Below are positions 36,057 to 47,175 of a stretch of DNA of 64,000 nucleotides, piece by piece. The notes under the pieces are model-generated. The model was not told the origin of the DNA and did not search any database. It was given only the letters and a program-made list of their open reading frames with translations. Position 1 is the stretch's first letter. Each line of letters starts with the position of its first letter. Source of the DNA: Sindora glabra (Eukaryota; Streptophyta; Magnoliopsida; Fabales; Fabaceae); assembly GCA_020226215.1 (NCBI GenBank), contig CM035236.1:50901057-50965056 (forward strand), written 5' to 3'. The translations under genes were made by a program, and so were the position numbers.

Positions 36057-37369
36057 ATTATAGGCTCTTATCTCCCAAAGTGGGTAATTACCACATGTTT
36101 GAGTGGGATTCCATAACTACCTACTTTATAAGAGTAGACCTATTTTGCAATGAAATAACTACCTATAGTTTCCATTTCTGTGGCACTTCTCCACTAACTT
36201 CAGTTAACAGATGTTTTAGCCCATTTTTCTTCTAATTGATTCTTTAGCTAATTCTCTAACTATGCTAAATTTAGCACATGATGTCCTTTCACAAATATCG
36301 ACTTACTCCTCTTTAAGTTGAAATAATGATCTCATTAAACTATCAAGATTTTTTTAGAAGCTAGGCATAACACTTCTATATCCAAGCAATTTATTTAGGT
36401 ATGGATGCTTAAGGAGATCAACTAATAAGATTTTAATATATGGACAAGGTGATTGTTTCATCATTAATTTTCTAAAAATGAATACAAAACTTTATAAACT
36501 TTAAATTCTAACCACCACTTATTATGATAGATTGATGGGATTAATTATTCTAAGATAAACCTTCATAATTCTTTTTAATAAATCCATGCATATATAATTT
36601 GTGTTTAATTATTTAAAATGCAATGAAATTACTTAAGCTTCAATATTTCTATAATGCAAAAGAGAAATATTAATGGAGTAAATTGAAAAAAAAATGCTAT
36701 AAAAGGCAATAAATACAAATAAAAATTCAATTTTTTATTTTCTTTTTAATCATTTTCTATGTTGAAAAAATTCATTTAAATTGAAATTTTGTGAATATAA
36801 CTTGATAGTCTAAAGAATTAACATAATGACATTGATTTTCAAAATTTTTTGCCATGATTGCATGAAAAAAGATATAAAATTTGAAAAATGTTAATATCCA
36901 ATGCATAGTAGGGAGTCATTTTAAGGATATAACCTTTCTATTTCCTTTTTATCATTTTTCTTTAATTTAGGAGATATAGATATATAATTTTTCATTATGA
37001 AACCTATAATTTCTTTATTGATATTTGTTATTCTAATATAAAAGAGACTTTTATTTCTCTTTCTATTATAAATTTACACTTAAAATTACTTGAAGAAATA
37101 AAAGGAATTAAAATTTCATTTTAATAACTTCTAACTTCATTTACTCCACTATGAGAGGGATATTCTTCGAGAAATTATGATTTTTGTCAAATAAGAAAAT
37201 ATAGTGTCCAAATTAAATAGATAACTTTTAAAACATTTTCATTTCATTTAAAATAGAGACACATTGGTAATTTAAGTTTGTAGGAAGAAAGGTTCATAGA
37301 ACTTTCTATATTTATTTAAGTAAATTAATAATGATCAACTACTTTATTTATATGTTAAAATTTTATTCA
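36057..37369. other. AT-rich, nothing recognised
   Basis: No ORF of note, no repeat structure and no motif seen. Confidence 0.4.
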
Positions 37370-37600
37370 TTGATGCTTTAGTGTTTGGAATAATGGAAAA
37401 TGGAATGAAAGAAAAGAAAATTTTGAATATTAGTTAAAAAAGAATATGTGGAGAAAATTTTTAATGTGTAAAAATATAGTTAACATATTTTTTTCCCTTC
37501 TCTTCCTTTTCTTTCAACTCAAACAAAAGAAATTTTCAAAATTCAAAATTTCTAATCCTACTCCTTTCATTTTCTTCCCAAACAAACAAGGGGTAGGTTT
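37370..37600. mobile_element. possible hAT-like MITE
   Basis: The left side reads AGTGTTTGGAATAATGGAAA; the right side, reverse-complemented, reads TTGTTTGTTTGGGAAGAAAA then TGAAAGG. The shared TGTTTGG and purine-rich continuation are typical of small hAT-derived elements, but the arms are only partly complementary and no 8-bp target duplication was found. Confidence 0.35.
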
Positions 37601-38230
37601 TAAAGTCTTGTTCTAATATTTAATTAGATTATATGGGAAAAAAAATTATTTTAGTTTCATTTAGGCTTATAGCTTGTCAATAAGAACAATCACTCGTCAC
37701 AATGAAATTTGACAAGTATAAAATAAAATACAGTTTCCATCTAAAACAGTACGATCCAAGAAAAATCGAAATAACCAATAATCCTTATCAATATCAATAT
37801 TTTTAAACATAAAAGAGAGTTATATAGGATCCATAAAGTTAAAGTAAGGATGGATTATTATAACAAATAAATATGAAGAATTATATTTTTTCCTAAAAAA
37901 GTGTGAAAGTAGGTCAGTTAGTGTTAATATTATCATTTTTTTTCTAGGCATTATCACAATATTATTATTCTCTAACTGTATAATGTTAGCCTAAACCATA
38001 ATTATTATTTAAAGAGCAAGTATATAACCAAAACCTAATAAAATTCTTATAGTCCTGAGGATTATTCATTCCTTCATTAATCACAAATTTTGCAATGTTA
38101 TGTTAAATCATGATCTCCAAAATAAATTAATGTATTGATATCATTAAGTTAACTATCTTAATAGTAAATATAAAGAACTATTAATGCTAACCACAAAAAA
38201 TTAAGGAATGTAATTATCAAAGTCCTCATC
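37601..38230. other. AT-rich, nothing recognised
   Basis: No coding potential or repeat seen. Confidence 0.4.
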
Positions 38231-38810
38231 AATGAGAAACATAACATTATATGAATTTAAATTGAATTTACTATTAGTATAAATGAGTTTTACAATATTA
38301 TTTATTCATGTGTTATCATATCAATTAAAAATTATTAAAATTCTTTCATTAATAGTAAAATTTCCTAATTACTTTTGATTTTTTAATGACATGGTATCTT
38401 TTAATTCATTAATAGTATAAAATGCATTACATTAACAATGGTTTAAGTTTATATGCACATTATATTTATTCAATGAGAAACTTAATATTATATAGATTTA
38501 AATTTAATTTACTATTAGTATAAATGAGTTTTATACTATTATTTTTTCATATACTATCATATCATTTAAAAATTGTTAAAATTCTTTTACTAATAGTAAA
38601 ATTTCTCAATTACTTTGGATTTTTTAATGATGGACATTTTTTAATTATTGATAGTATAAAATACTTTACATTAATAGTAAATCAAATTTAAATACATATT
38701 ATATTGGATTTAAATTTGATTTACTATCAACGTAAATCAATTTTATACTATTATACACTCATATATTGTCAAAGTAATAAAAATTGCTAAAACATTCCTA
38801 TTATTAGTAA
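38231..38810. repeat. tandem repeat, 241/211 bp x 2.5
   Basis: Unit starts AATGAGAAACATAACATTAT at 38231 and AATGAGAAACTTAATATTAT at 38472. The internal landmark GATTTAAATTTAATTTACTA recurs at 38495 and 38706 (as GATTTAAATTTGATTTACTA). The third copy stops after about 105 bases at the Helitron-type terminus. Each unit also contains small inverted pieces (ACTATTAGTA / TACTAATAGT). Confidence 0.8.
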
Positions 38811-38813
38811 AAA

Positions 38814-38843
38814 CTAGATTATAACCCATACGATGCATGGGTT
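38814..38843 (-). mobile_element. Helitron 3' terminus (minus strand)
   Basis: On the minus strand the sequence is AACCCATGCATCGTATGGGT followed by TATAATCTAG and then T. This has the two hallmarks of a plant Helitron 3' end: a short hairpin (stem AACCCAT/ATGGGTT, 7-nt loop) and a terminal CTRR (CTAG) five bases later, with T as the first flanking base as expected for insertion between A and T. The element body would extend to higher coordinates. The matching 5' TC end was not found, and no Rep/helicase coding was seen, so it would be a non-autonomous copy. Confidence 0.6.
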
Positions 38844-40361
38844 ACAAATTTTCTCTCTTTAATTAAAATTTATTTACATTATAATTTTAATGAATTTTTT
38901 AATTAACATAATTGCATTGCAAGAAACAAAATTTTCTGCTCTAAATTATTTTCAAAACTTTACAATAAGTTTATATTGTAATAATTTCAAAAATTTAGAT
39001 AAACCCTGATAAAATAGAATAAGTCTATTTAATTTTCTTAATATTTATTTAATTACATAGTATCCTTAAAAATATTTATCAATTTATATTATTTACATAA
39101 TTTACCCCTAAGTTCCATATTATAATCCTTTTTTTTTTGGCAATGATATCCCACCACTTCCAAGGTTGAATGAAATTGATTAGAAGATTATAATGCTTAT
39201 ATATGGGTATTGCACAATATTTCCTACAAATTAATATTTTTAGTAGTTAAAATTTTTTATTTTTCAGAAAATATGGTTAAAATTTTAAAATCATTGTGAA
39301 TATCATTTTAATGGGAAAGTTATAATGATAGACAACATAAATTAGCTAATTGATTTACACAAATAAAGAAATTTTTTTCTTATTATACATTTTAATTCCT
39401 TATTTTTCTCAAAAAATAATATTGATATGAAATATGAAATTTCATCATCCTTTTTATGAAAAATTAAAGTTATTTCTTGTTAACTATAGGAAAAAAAATC
39501 TCTATGTTCTATTTCCTCTTATAATTATATCTCTAAAGTAGAGAAACATGAATCTACTTTCACATTACTTAAGTAGCAGATTTAATGACAAATAATTAAT
39601 AAAAAGGTAAATATAAAAAAGAAGATGAATAAATATAAAAAAGAATGCCAACATATATTTATATAAATATATGTATAATTATAATAAATTTCAAGAAAAA
39701 TAAAAATAGTTTACATATATAAAATTTTTTCCTTAAATCATTAATAACATTTAATATTTTAGGCCAAGCAAATCCAATTTATACACACATAATGTTATAT
39801 TAGAATTGCCAGTTACAAGGAAACTTTTAAAGTTAAATAGACTTTCCTCAAAGTATAAGTTCCAATAATATCAAAATTTGACAAAACATACTACATTTGT
39901 TTAGATAAAATAGGTTTGTATATTTTTTCTTTTCTTTATAATAAATAAGAGTAACTAAATCTTTATGGAGAAAATAACGATTTAAGTCATTTTGAACTAT
40001 GGTAGCTCCCAATGAAGACCACCAAATCATTATCAAATATAGCTTAAAGCCTTGTAGCTTACAACATAATAGGTTATAAAATTAAAATGCAAAATAGAAT
40101 AGCCAAAGAGATATAAGAGAGCTAGATTGAACCATTATCAAGCTATGCTCAATGAACCAATTATATGCAAATTTTGCATATGCATCATTAAACTTAAATG
40201 AAAATTGAAGCCAACATATTTTTATTATTGCTAGATTATTTTTAACATAATAGCATAATAGAACTCAATTTATTTATCCAAATCCAAATTAATAATAATA
40301 AACATATCATAAACCATAAATTACCATAAATCCTAAACACACAGATCCAATAGAAATAAAT
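38844..40361. other. AT-rich, nothing recognised (putative Helitron interior)
   Basis: I looked on the minus strand for the remaining hexokinase exons, which should follow exon 7, and did not find them. The ORF at 39848-40036 does not match hexokinase. Confidence 0.35.
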
Positions 40362-41205
40362 TTCAAATAATGAACACAAATTCAGCTTGTTTCCAACCAC
40401 CTTGAGATTAGTAGATATGTCATGATGCATCACAAACATGTTAAGGTCCTATAAATCATAAGTTCATCATTACAACATTGAGGCACACAATGACTTAGGT
40501 TTAAATCATGATATTAAAAATCAACTTGAAGAAAAAAAACTCCAAAAAAGAAATGAAGAATGAAAATAATTAAAATGAGAGAGTGAATAAATGAATCAAA
40601 ATAATAGGGTGGCTTATATCTTATTATTAGTGGAGCTTTTAATTTTAGAGGAATAGTGTCACTAAAAGCACAAGCTTCTTTAACCATTTTGCATAGCACT
40701 TTGTGGACAATTTCTCCCTAAATACATTTTAGATATGATCTTCTCAAAAATCTAAAACCATAGGTGCCAAAATTCAAGAGAAAAAATGACATGCTTTGAG
40801 TTAGTATTTAATAAAGTGGATGAGATAAATCATACAAGTGACATGAACTTACTTGATCACCATGTTTTAAACTCTTAGCATCTAATCTATGATTATACTC
40901 TATTAATTGATGGTGTTATAATTGTAAGTTTCCCGACTCCATGTTAATAACCTACAGTTTCAAATTGAGAGAGGTTTTTTTTTTTCATTCCATATATTTT
41001 ATATTGATATTTTACAACCATTATTAGCACCATAAACTTACATGAAAAGTACAAGACATCAATGGTGCACCATTTCTCTAGACTTAAGTAAAAGGCCATG
41101 CCATTTTGGAATTGCTTGAGCACATTCCACATACATTACATTTGTTCCAACACCTAACATAATAATAGCAATAACATTCTTACTCGTGAAGCAAGGTTAG
41201 AAGGG
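40362..41205 (-). pseudogene. hexokinase gene fragment (exons about 4-7, with introns)
   Basis: Four consecutive exon blocks of a plant hexokinase are readable on the minus strand. Block 1, about 41205-41071: LGVGTNVMYVECAQAIPKWH then GLLLKSREM, ending at a GT donor (41070-41069). Block 2, 40951-40853 (99 bp, AG and GT borders intact): VINMESGNLQL, a stop, then LIEY and LDAKSLKHGDQ. Block 3, 40751-40620 (132 bp): IFEKIISKMYLG, a one-base insertion, then GEIVHKVLCKMVKEACAFSD and LKLKAPLIIR; its donor is AT instead of GT. Block 4, from 40448: a one-base loss, then MFVMHHDISTNLKVVGNKLN. The enzyme phosphorylates hexoses with ATP and in plants also senses glucose. The ATP/sugar-binding N-terminal lobe and the last exons are absent. 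Introns are kept, so it is not a retrocopy. Confidence 0.88.
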
Positions 41206-41520
41206 TAATTTTTTTCTATCAATTTGCACCTTGCCATCAAAGGCCTCAAATAGATCTTAAACTTGAGATGCATTGTGTAGGGAATAAAAACATATTCACA
41301 CATGAAGCTAAAAAATACAGGTAAGAGCACATTCATACATTCATACATAAGCTTATAAGTTTTTATAGACCCCTCATAGCATTTGGATTTAAAAAATGCA
41401 TCTTAGATATTTTGTTATTATGATATAATTAATTGCATTTATACATGCTATATAGCATAGTGTTCATATTCATTTCCAAACACCATTTTTTACATAACAA
41501 CTTGAATATAAAAAATAAAC

Positions 41521-41659
41521 CTCACTGCCTCAGTTGCAGCACCCTTATTATCTTTATACCTAATCTTCTCAATAAGTTCAAGTATAACATTCAAATCTAT
41601 TCTTAGACAAGTTTCATTAAATGGTGATAGGGGTAAATTGGTGGCACCATAAGGTATAC
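41521..41659 (-). pseudogene. isolated exon-like fragment of an unrecognised gene
   Basis: A 139-bp open block on the minus strand is bordered by AG (TTATAG|GTATACC) and GT (GTGAG|GTTTAT). It reads IPYGATNLPLSPFNETCLRI followed by DLNVILELIEKIRYKDNKGA and ATEAVR. Base and codon use look like a normal gene, unlike its surroundings. The pattern D-x-N-x-x-L-E-x-x-x-K-I ... E-A-V-R faintly recalls the start of VHS domains, but I do not recognise it. It is not part of hexokinase as I know it. It lies 300 bp upstream of the hexokinase fragment on the same strand. Confidence 0.5.
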
Positions 41660-44600
41660 CTATAAGTAGAAAAGAATGTACTAACAAAATATTATTGAAA
41701 AAAAAGTTTAACCCATCTTACCAAAATATGGTTTCAATTCCGATAAAAAATCATCGATATTGATTTGCACTAAAAAAATTATTTATAATGACAATAGAAT
41801 AGAGAGAATCAAGTAATTGAGGAATTATACAAGGCTTTAGCCTTTAGGAAAACTAATCTTCAAACATTTTTCAAAGAGATTCTCTCATTCAAAAATGAAG
41901 TTTTAGGATGTACATTTCTCAAAACACAAAATTTTGAATTGCATGGAACATTGCTGACCTTAGTCTTTCTATCAAGGTATTAAAGCAATAAACAATGACT
42001 TTAGATTAAGACATTACATGGCTTAGCTTGTAAACATTATGAGGTTGCACTAACTTAATCCCCTCATCATTAAAAAAAAATACTTTTGAATAAGAGTCTG
42101 TTAACATCTAAAGGTTTCTGTCCCAAATTAGGATAAGTGCCTAAAAATTAAGAATAACTAATTCTTGAAGGTAGAAAAAGAAAATAGTAAACATAAAGGA
42201 AAAGTGCCTAGCTTAGAGCATAAAAAAGTAAGCATTTTATAAACACAATAGAACTTGAACAAAAACAACAACCATATACTTTTTCTTTATATTAATACTT
42301 TTCAAGCTTACGAGGAGAAAAACATTTTATAAACCTTTCCCTACATAAAAACCTAGCACTTTTTAACTACAACATCATTTTATACACATCTTACTTGAAA
42401 GCTTAAAAAAATGGGATAAAAACTATTGAAGCAATTACTTAGTAAAATGACATGCTAGTATATTCCTTCCAATGATTGAATAAGATCATCCAATAGAACA
42501 GAATAATATAACTCATGAAGAAATAGCACAAGTGAAACTGATAAACATAGAAAAAGAAAAAATAAAAACCAAAAATAAGAAAAAAATGGAATGTTAAAGT
42601 ACATGTATCATCTCATAGATTTTCAAATAATATTCATAAAGAGGAATAAAAAATAATAATAGAAGTATAAAAAATAACAAACATATGACCATACTAACTT
42701 ACACTTCCAATGCATGAATGGGTCTTCTAAAATGAACAAATGTTGCAAAACATTGAAGGACACGCAAAAAAAAAGAATAAAAAACTTAAAACAAAAGAAA
42801 AAAATGTTGGAGGAATAAAACAATAGTAGAAGGAAAATATATGGAGCAAATAATGAACAAAAGAAAAGAACATGTATCTTACTTCTATCAAAAGGGTGAT
42901 AAAGGTGCCAAATACCTGAAAGAACTTAAACAACAACACCTAAATACACTGATCATTCAAAGTAAAAGAAATAAGAGAAACAAATGTGCCATAATAAGAA
43001 AAAAAATTTACTTATTTGTTTATAATAAATATATCACTTTTGATTCAATAATGTTAGAAATTTTAACATAACTCTAAGAGGATACTAAAGGGGTGGAAAT
43101 ATGAAGCTTGCCTTGTAAAAACCACACAATAAAATTAGTAAGCTAAAATCTATTATTCATAATAAAGATTTCAGATTTGAATTTAAGAATTTTCCATATT
43201 AGAAGAACAATACATAAATTTTGCTCTTTTACAAGTAGTGGATGCTAAAACCCCAAATAATGGGATGTGAAAGAACATAATACACGGTTTCAAGCTAAAA
43301 TAAGAAAAGGTGAACAATTTGAAATTTGAAATGCAATGAGAGTTCATTTACCACCATCTACTTGGGGATTTCAAGAAGTACAAATGTATCCATACATATA
43401 CATTTGTAGGAAAAAAAGTAATATAGTTGCAATTGGTAATGAAGATAACTACATAAAGAAAAGAAGCACATTCAACTAACATAAAAAGATAAGTGTTTCT
43501 TGTGGATAAATTAGAATTAACTATTCATAATTTGCAAAAATTAGCCACTATTAGTGTGAGGAATTATGGTAGGAAAATGAAAATTCTTTTGCCAACATAC
43601 AATTAGGCAAAAAAGTAATCCCAAAAACACACCTAATAGAGTAACATTAGAAAATATTACAAATATTTAATTGAGGTTCCTTATTTTAAGACATAAAAGT
43701 GATTTTAATAAAGTGAGATCATCTTGAAACTCATTAAAGTAACATGAAAAAACACCCTAAATCACCTATCTAAAATCAATTTTCAATGCAATTGCATAAT
43801 CAAATTTTGAATTCCAAAATCAAAATTAGAGTTATTTAAGTTTCATAAGATAAGATTTAATTAGAAAATAAATTAGAATTTAGGGATTTTGGATTTATGG
43901 AAAAAATTCAAAGAAAAATAAATTTACCACTTTAAAAATGCCTAAAAAGTAATTTTGTACAAAGGAAGCACGCAATCAGAATAATAGTAAAGTAAATTAG
44001 CAAAAATAAAAAGAAAAACCTAACTATATTGGGCAAATGTACAGATCCTTACAAATTGAAGAAAGCAAGAATCACAAAAGAGGTAAACAATCACCTTATT
44101 TTATAATCAAAATACAGAGCAAAAAGTGCTAGATGCTCAATCTAGCAATCTAAAAAGCTAAAAGAATTAATTGCCTAAACAATTCATTAATTACAATAGA
44201 AGATCAAGAGGTAAATAAACTAAATCCAAAATTCAAACCTACAGCAATAGAATGACTTGTAAATATCAACCCCTCACACATAGCAATTGGATAGTCGTGC
44301 ATTAGAGAAAGCATCACACATTGTCACTTGCCACCACATTCACTATTCAAGCTAAACAATGTTAATTACAAGACTTTTAATAGAATGGAGATAAATTAGC
44401 TAAATTGATTTTGTAATAAAAATGATCATTGATGAATCTTCATAAGGATTTCTTTGTATGCGAAAATGACGGGTTAGCATAGTGAACAACTTTAAAGGTT
44501 GCCTACTCAAACTTAGAAAGGCAAACAACATAGTCCCCAATGAAGATCGCTCAACGATGACCATCTACTTGAGCTCAAAGAAAAGGAAGTCGAAGTCAAG

Positions 44601-45955
44601 AGTAAGAAAAGGAAAGGCTCAAGAAGTTCTCATAAGAAACAAAATGATATATATTTTGGTGATTAAATGACTAATGGAATGAATTGGGGTTAACTAATTG
44701 CCATCACTCATGAGTAAGTGATAGGCATGCATAAAATAAAATAAGGGAATGAATCATTAGTAACTAATTGCAATCATTCATCTAAGCAAGTGATAGGCAC
44801 ATAAGAAGTAGAAGGTAGTAATAAACATAGTAATTTTATAGGTAATATATAATAGGGAGATTATTAATTTTTTAATAATGTGTCATCTGTTTTATAACAT
44901 CAAGCAAAAACCTAATAGTTTAAATGCATGAAAATTTAATTAGAAAGCATTTATTAATAGGTAAGTAATACCTATTAATATTAAAGGATAAAAAATTCAT
45001 TAAATTTTATTTATGGAAATTAGATAACTTTTAGAAATATTCAAAATCCAAGGTTGGTAAGATTTTGAAGTAGCTTAAAATTTTTACCTAGAACTACCCT
45101 ATGAAAATTCAAGTAGTTAAAATAATCAAATTTTGACAAAAATAAAGCATAAGTGCATGGTTACAAGTAGTAGCCAAATATAGAAATATTAAAGGAATAA
45201 CAACTTAGTAAAAAGTCTAATTAGAGGAATTTTTTGTTCAAAATCCTAGTTAATGTTTTATTAAAGAAAAGATAACTTTAAATCTTAGAAAAGAAAATAG
45301 TCTAACACTCACTTATGTTGCTTAACTAAACTTAATTCTTAATTAGCACTATGGATTCAAGTACGCGATGATTTTGTTATAATAATTAAGGAAAGTATTT
45401 TAGTACTTAAATTATAATTCTTGATCATAGTTATTATAGGAAATAAATTAGTTTTAACATTTTCTAATATTTTTACTATAAAATTATAAGTGATCATGAG
45501 GATTAAAAAACATTATTTTATAAGACTTAAAAAAACATTTAAAAGTCATGTCATCAATTAAGACAAGAATGTATTTATAGAAGGAATATTATCACTTGGA
45601 TGAATTAAATGAAAGAAGCCATGTAAATGTAATATTTCAGGACAATATATAAATTCTATAATTTTCAATGACGGATAACATTTGTTTTATTTGATTAATA
45701 TGTGGTGTGAAATTTATCTTTTCATATCAAAAGACATGAGATATAAAAAAAATTATGTTTATGATAATAATTGGAATTTATGTATTTTATATATATAGGC
45801 GTTATTGATTAATTTAAGATTTGTTTGATACAATTTTTATGAGGATCGATAAAATAATTTATTTACATCTTATAAATTGTTTTTAGAAATTAAGGAATAT
45901 TGAAATAATTATTATGAATTTTTGTAAGAGTTGGAAATAATTTTTCTTTTAAGCA
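41660..45955. other. long AT-rich stretch, no gene recognised
   Basis: Short ORFs (42623-42823, 42727-42939, 42841-43071, 44482-44670) are low-complexity or have no recognisable domain. The one at 44482-44670 has a Lys/Arg/Ser-rich segment (SSKKRKSKSRVRKGK). A direct repeat around TAGTAACTAATTGC / GGGTTAACTAATTGCC near 44685-44790 is short. The other Helitron end, if it exists, should lie somewhere here. Confidence 0.4.
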
Positions 45956-46012
45956 TAAAGCCAGTACCCCATTTTCTCGATTATAGTGCTTTTCTTTTTT
46001 TTTTTTTTTTAG

Positions 46013-46456
46013 ATGGCTGCTATTTTTATTGTTTTATTTTTACTTTCCCTTTTTATTATATGTCACCGCCTATCTCTTCTTAAAAAGGAAGAAAGTCGTA
46101 CAGCAGCTCTTTTTCTCTGGAAAACTCCATTTCTTCAACATCACCGCCATACTGTTTCTCTAGCAGCTTCTATTGTTTTTATTCATTTTAGCTATTTTAT
46201 TTTTAATTCTTTAACTTTTGTTAAAAAAAATAAGAAGAGAAAACCTCGGATTGGCTTTCTCTCATCCCTGAACTCTATCTCTTTCTTTCCTGTCTTGTTT
46301 ATTCTTAGTCGTTGTTATTTCTCTCTGTCCAGCCACATGATCACCGCTACAAGTTGCCTTCAGTGCAGTGGGTGGCCGTCCGAGGAAGCCACCAAATGCC
46401 TAGGACGAATGCAACTGGACAGTTCCATCTTGAAGCACATGAGATGGTTATTGTAG
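46013..46456 (+). CDS. 147-codon ORF in GC-richer LTR leader, doubtful
   Basis: The ATG follows directly on a run of T and AG (TTTTTTTTTTTTTTAG|ATGG), which looks like a plant 3' splice site. The product would start with a strongly hydrophobic segment (AAIFIVLFLLSLFIICHRL), then a basic stretch KKNKKRK and a Ser/Cys-rich tail. I recognise no domain. The local rise in GC and the position ahead of the donor-like site at 47641 fit a transcribed LTR leader better than a protein gene; further frames (46312-46518, 46545-46799) are open over the same GC-richer sequence. Confidence 0.15.
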   Translation: MAAIFIVLFLLSLFIICHRLSLLKKEESRTAALFLWKTPFLQHHRHTVSLAASIVFIHFSYFIFNSLTFVKKNKKRKPRIGFLSSLNSISFFPVLFILSRCYFSLSSHMITATSCLQCSGWPSEEATKCLGRMQLDSSILKHMRWLL

Positions 46457-47116
46457 CTGTTGCTGTTTCTTTTATTTTTGATGCAACGAACATCATCCTT
46501 CAACCACCACCGCTATAGTTGTTCTTTATGCTGTCGGGCTACAGTTGGGTGATGCAACCCGTGGCTTTCTCTCCTTCTGTTTCTTCGCGATCACGCCATT
46601 TCTCTGCTCGAGTGCTGTTGGCGGCATGGGAAAACTATCATGGCGCTGCAGCTGTGCAATTCTCGAGCTGCTGACCCAGGGCGCTCCAAGACGGCAGCAG
46701 GGGAGCCCAAACCTTCTTCTTCTTCTTCAACGTTCTATTCTTTTTTCTCCGATTTCCGCGTCGTTATGTGCTACTGTGGCTGACATTGATTTTACATAGC
46801 TAAAGTGACGCCGGAGAGTGCATGTGGAGGCTGTAATTCACCAGGGGAAATCGGATTACACAGGAACGTTCAAATAACAGAAGCTGTGAGCTCATCCTTC
46901 TGCCAGTAAAATGCTAGACCCTTATTGCCAACATTTTGATTAAAATCTTCACAGAAGAAAGTAAGCTTTTAGAGGTTCAAAAAGAAAACCTATTATTTGT
47001 GATTAACTTTACACTAAGAAACCATTTTGGTTTATGTAAAATACTTAACCGTGGGTTTGGGGAATATGGGATTTGCATTATGTGATGCTCGATTCATATG
47101 ATTAAGGCACATTTAG

Positions 47117-47175
47117 AGTACCAGTACCATGACTTTTTTTTTTTTTTTTGGCTAGAAGTACCAGTACCATGACTT
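47117..47175 (-). mobile_element. extremely 5'-truncated LINE-type insertion
   Basis: The 19-bp sequence AGTACCAGTACCATGACTT occurs at 47117-47135 and 47157-47175, flanking only 21 bases: 14 T followed by GGCTAGA. On the minus strand that is TCTAGCC plus a poly(A) tail between long target duplications, the signature of target-primed reverse transcription with almost complete 5' truncation. Confidence 0.6.

Noticed and set aside
39848..40036. Possible downstream hexokinase exon
   Set aside because: The translation does not match the expected region of the enzyme in any frame.
46545..46799. 84-codon ORF with Cys- and Gly-rich sequence
   Set aside because: Several frames are open over the same GC-richer leader; no domain, and the LTR layout explains the region.
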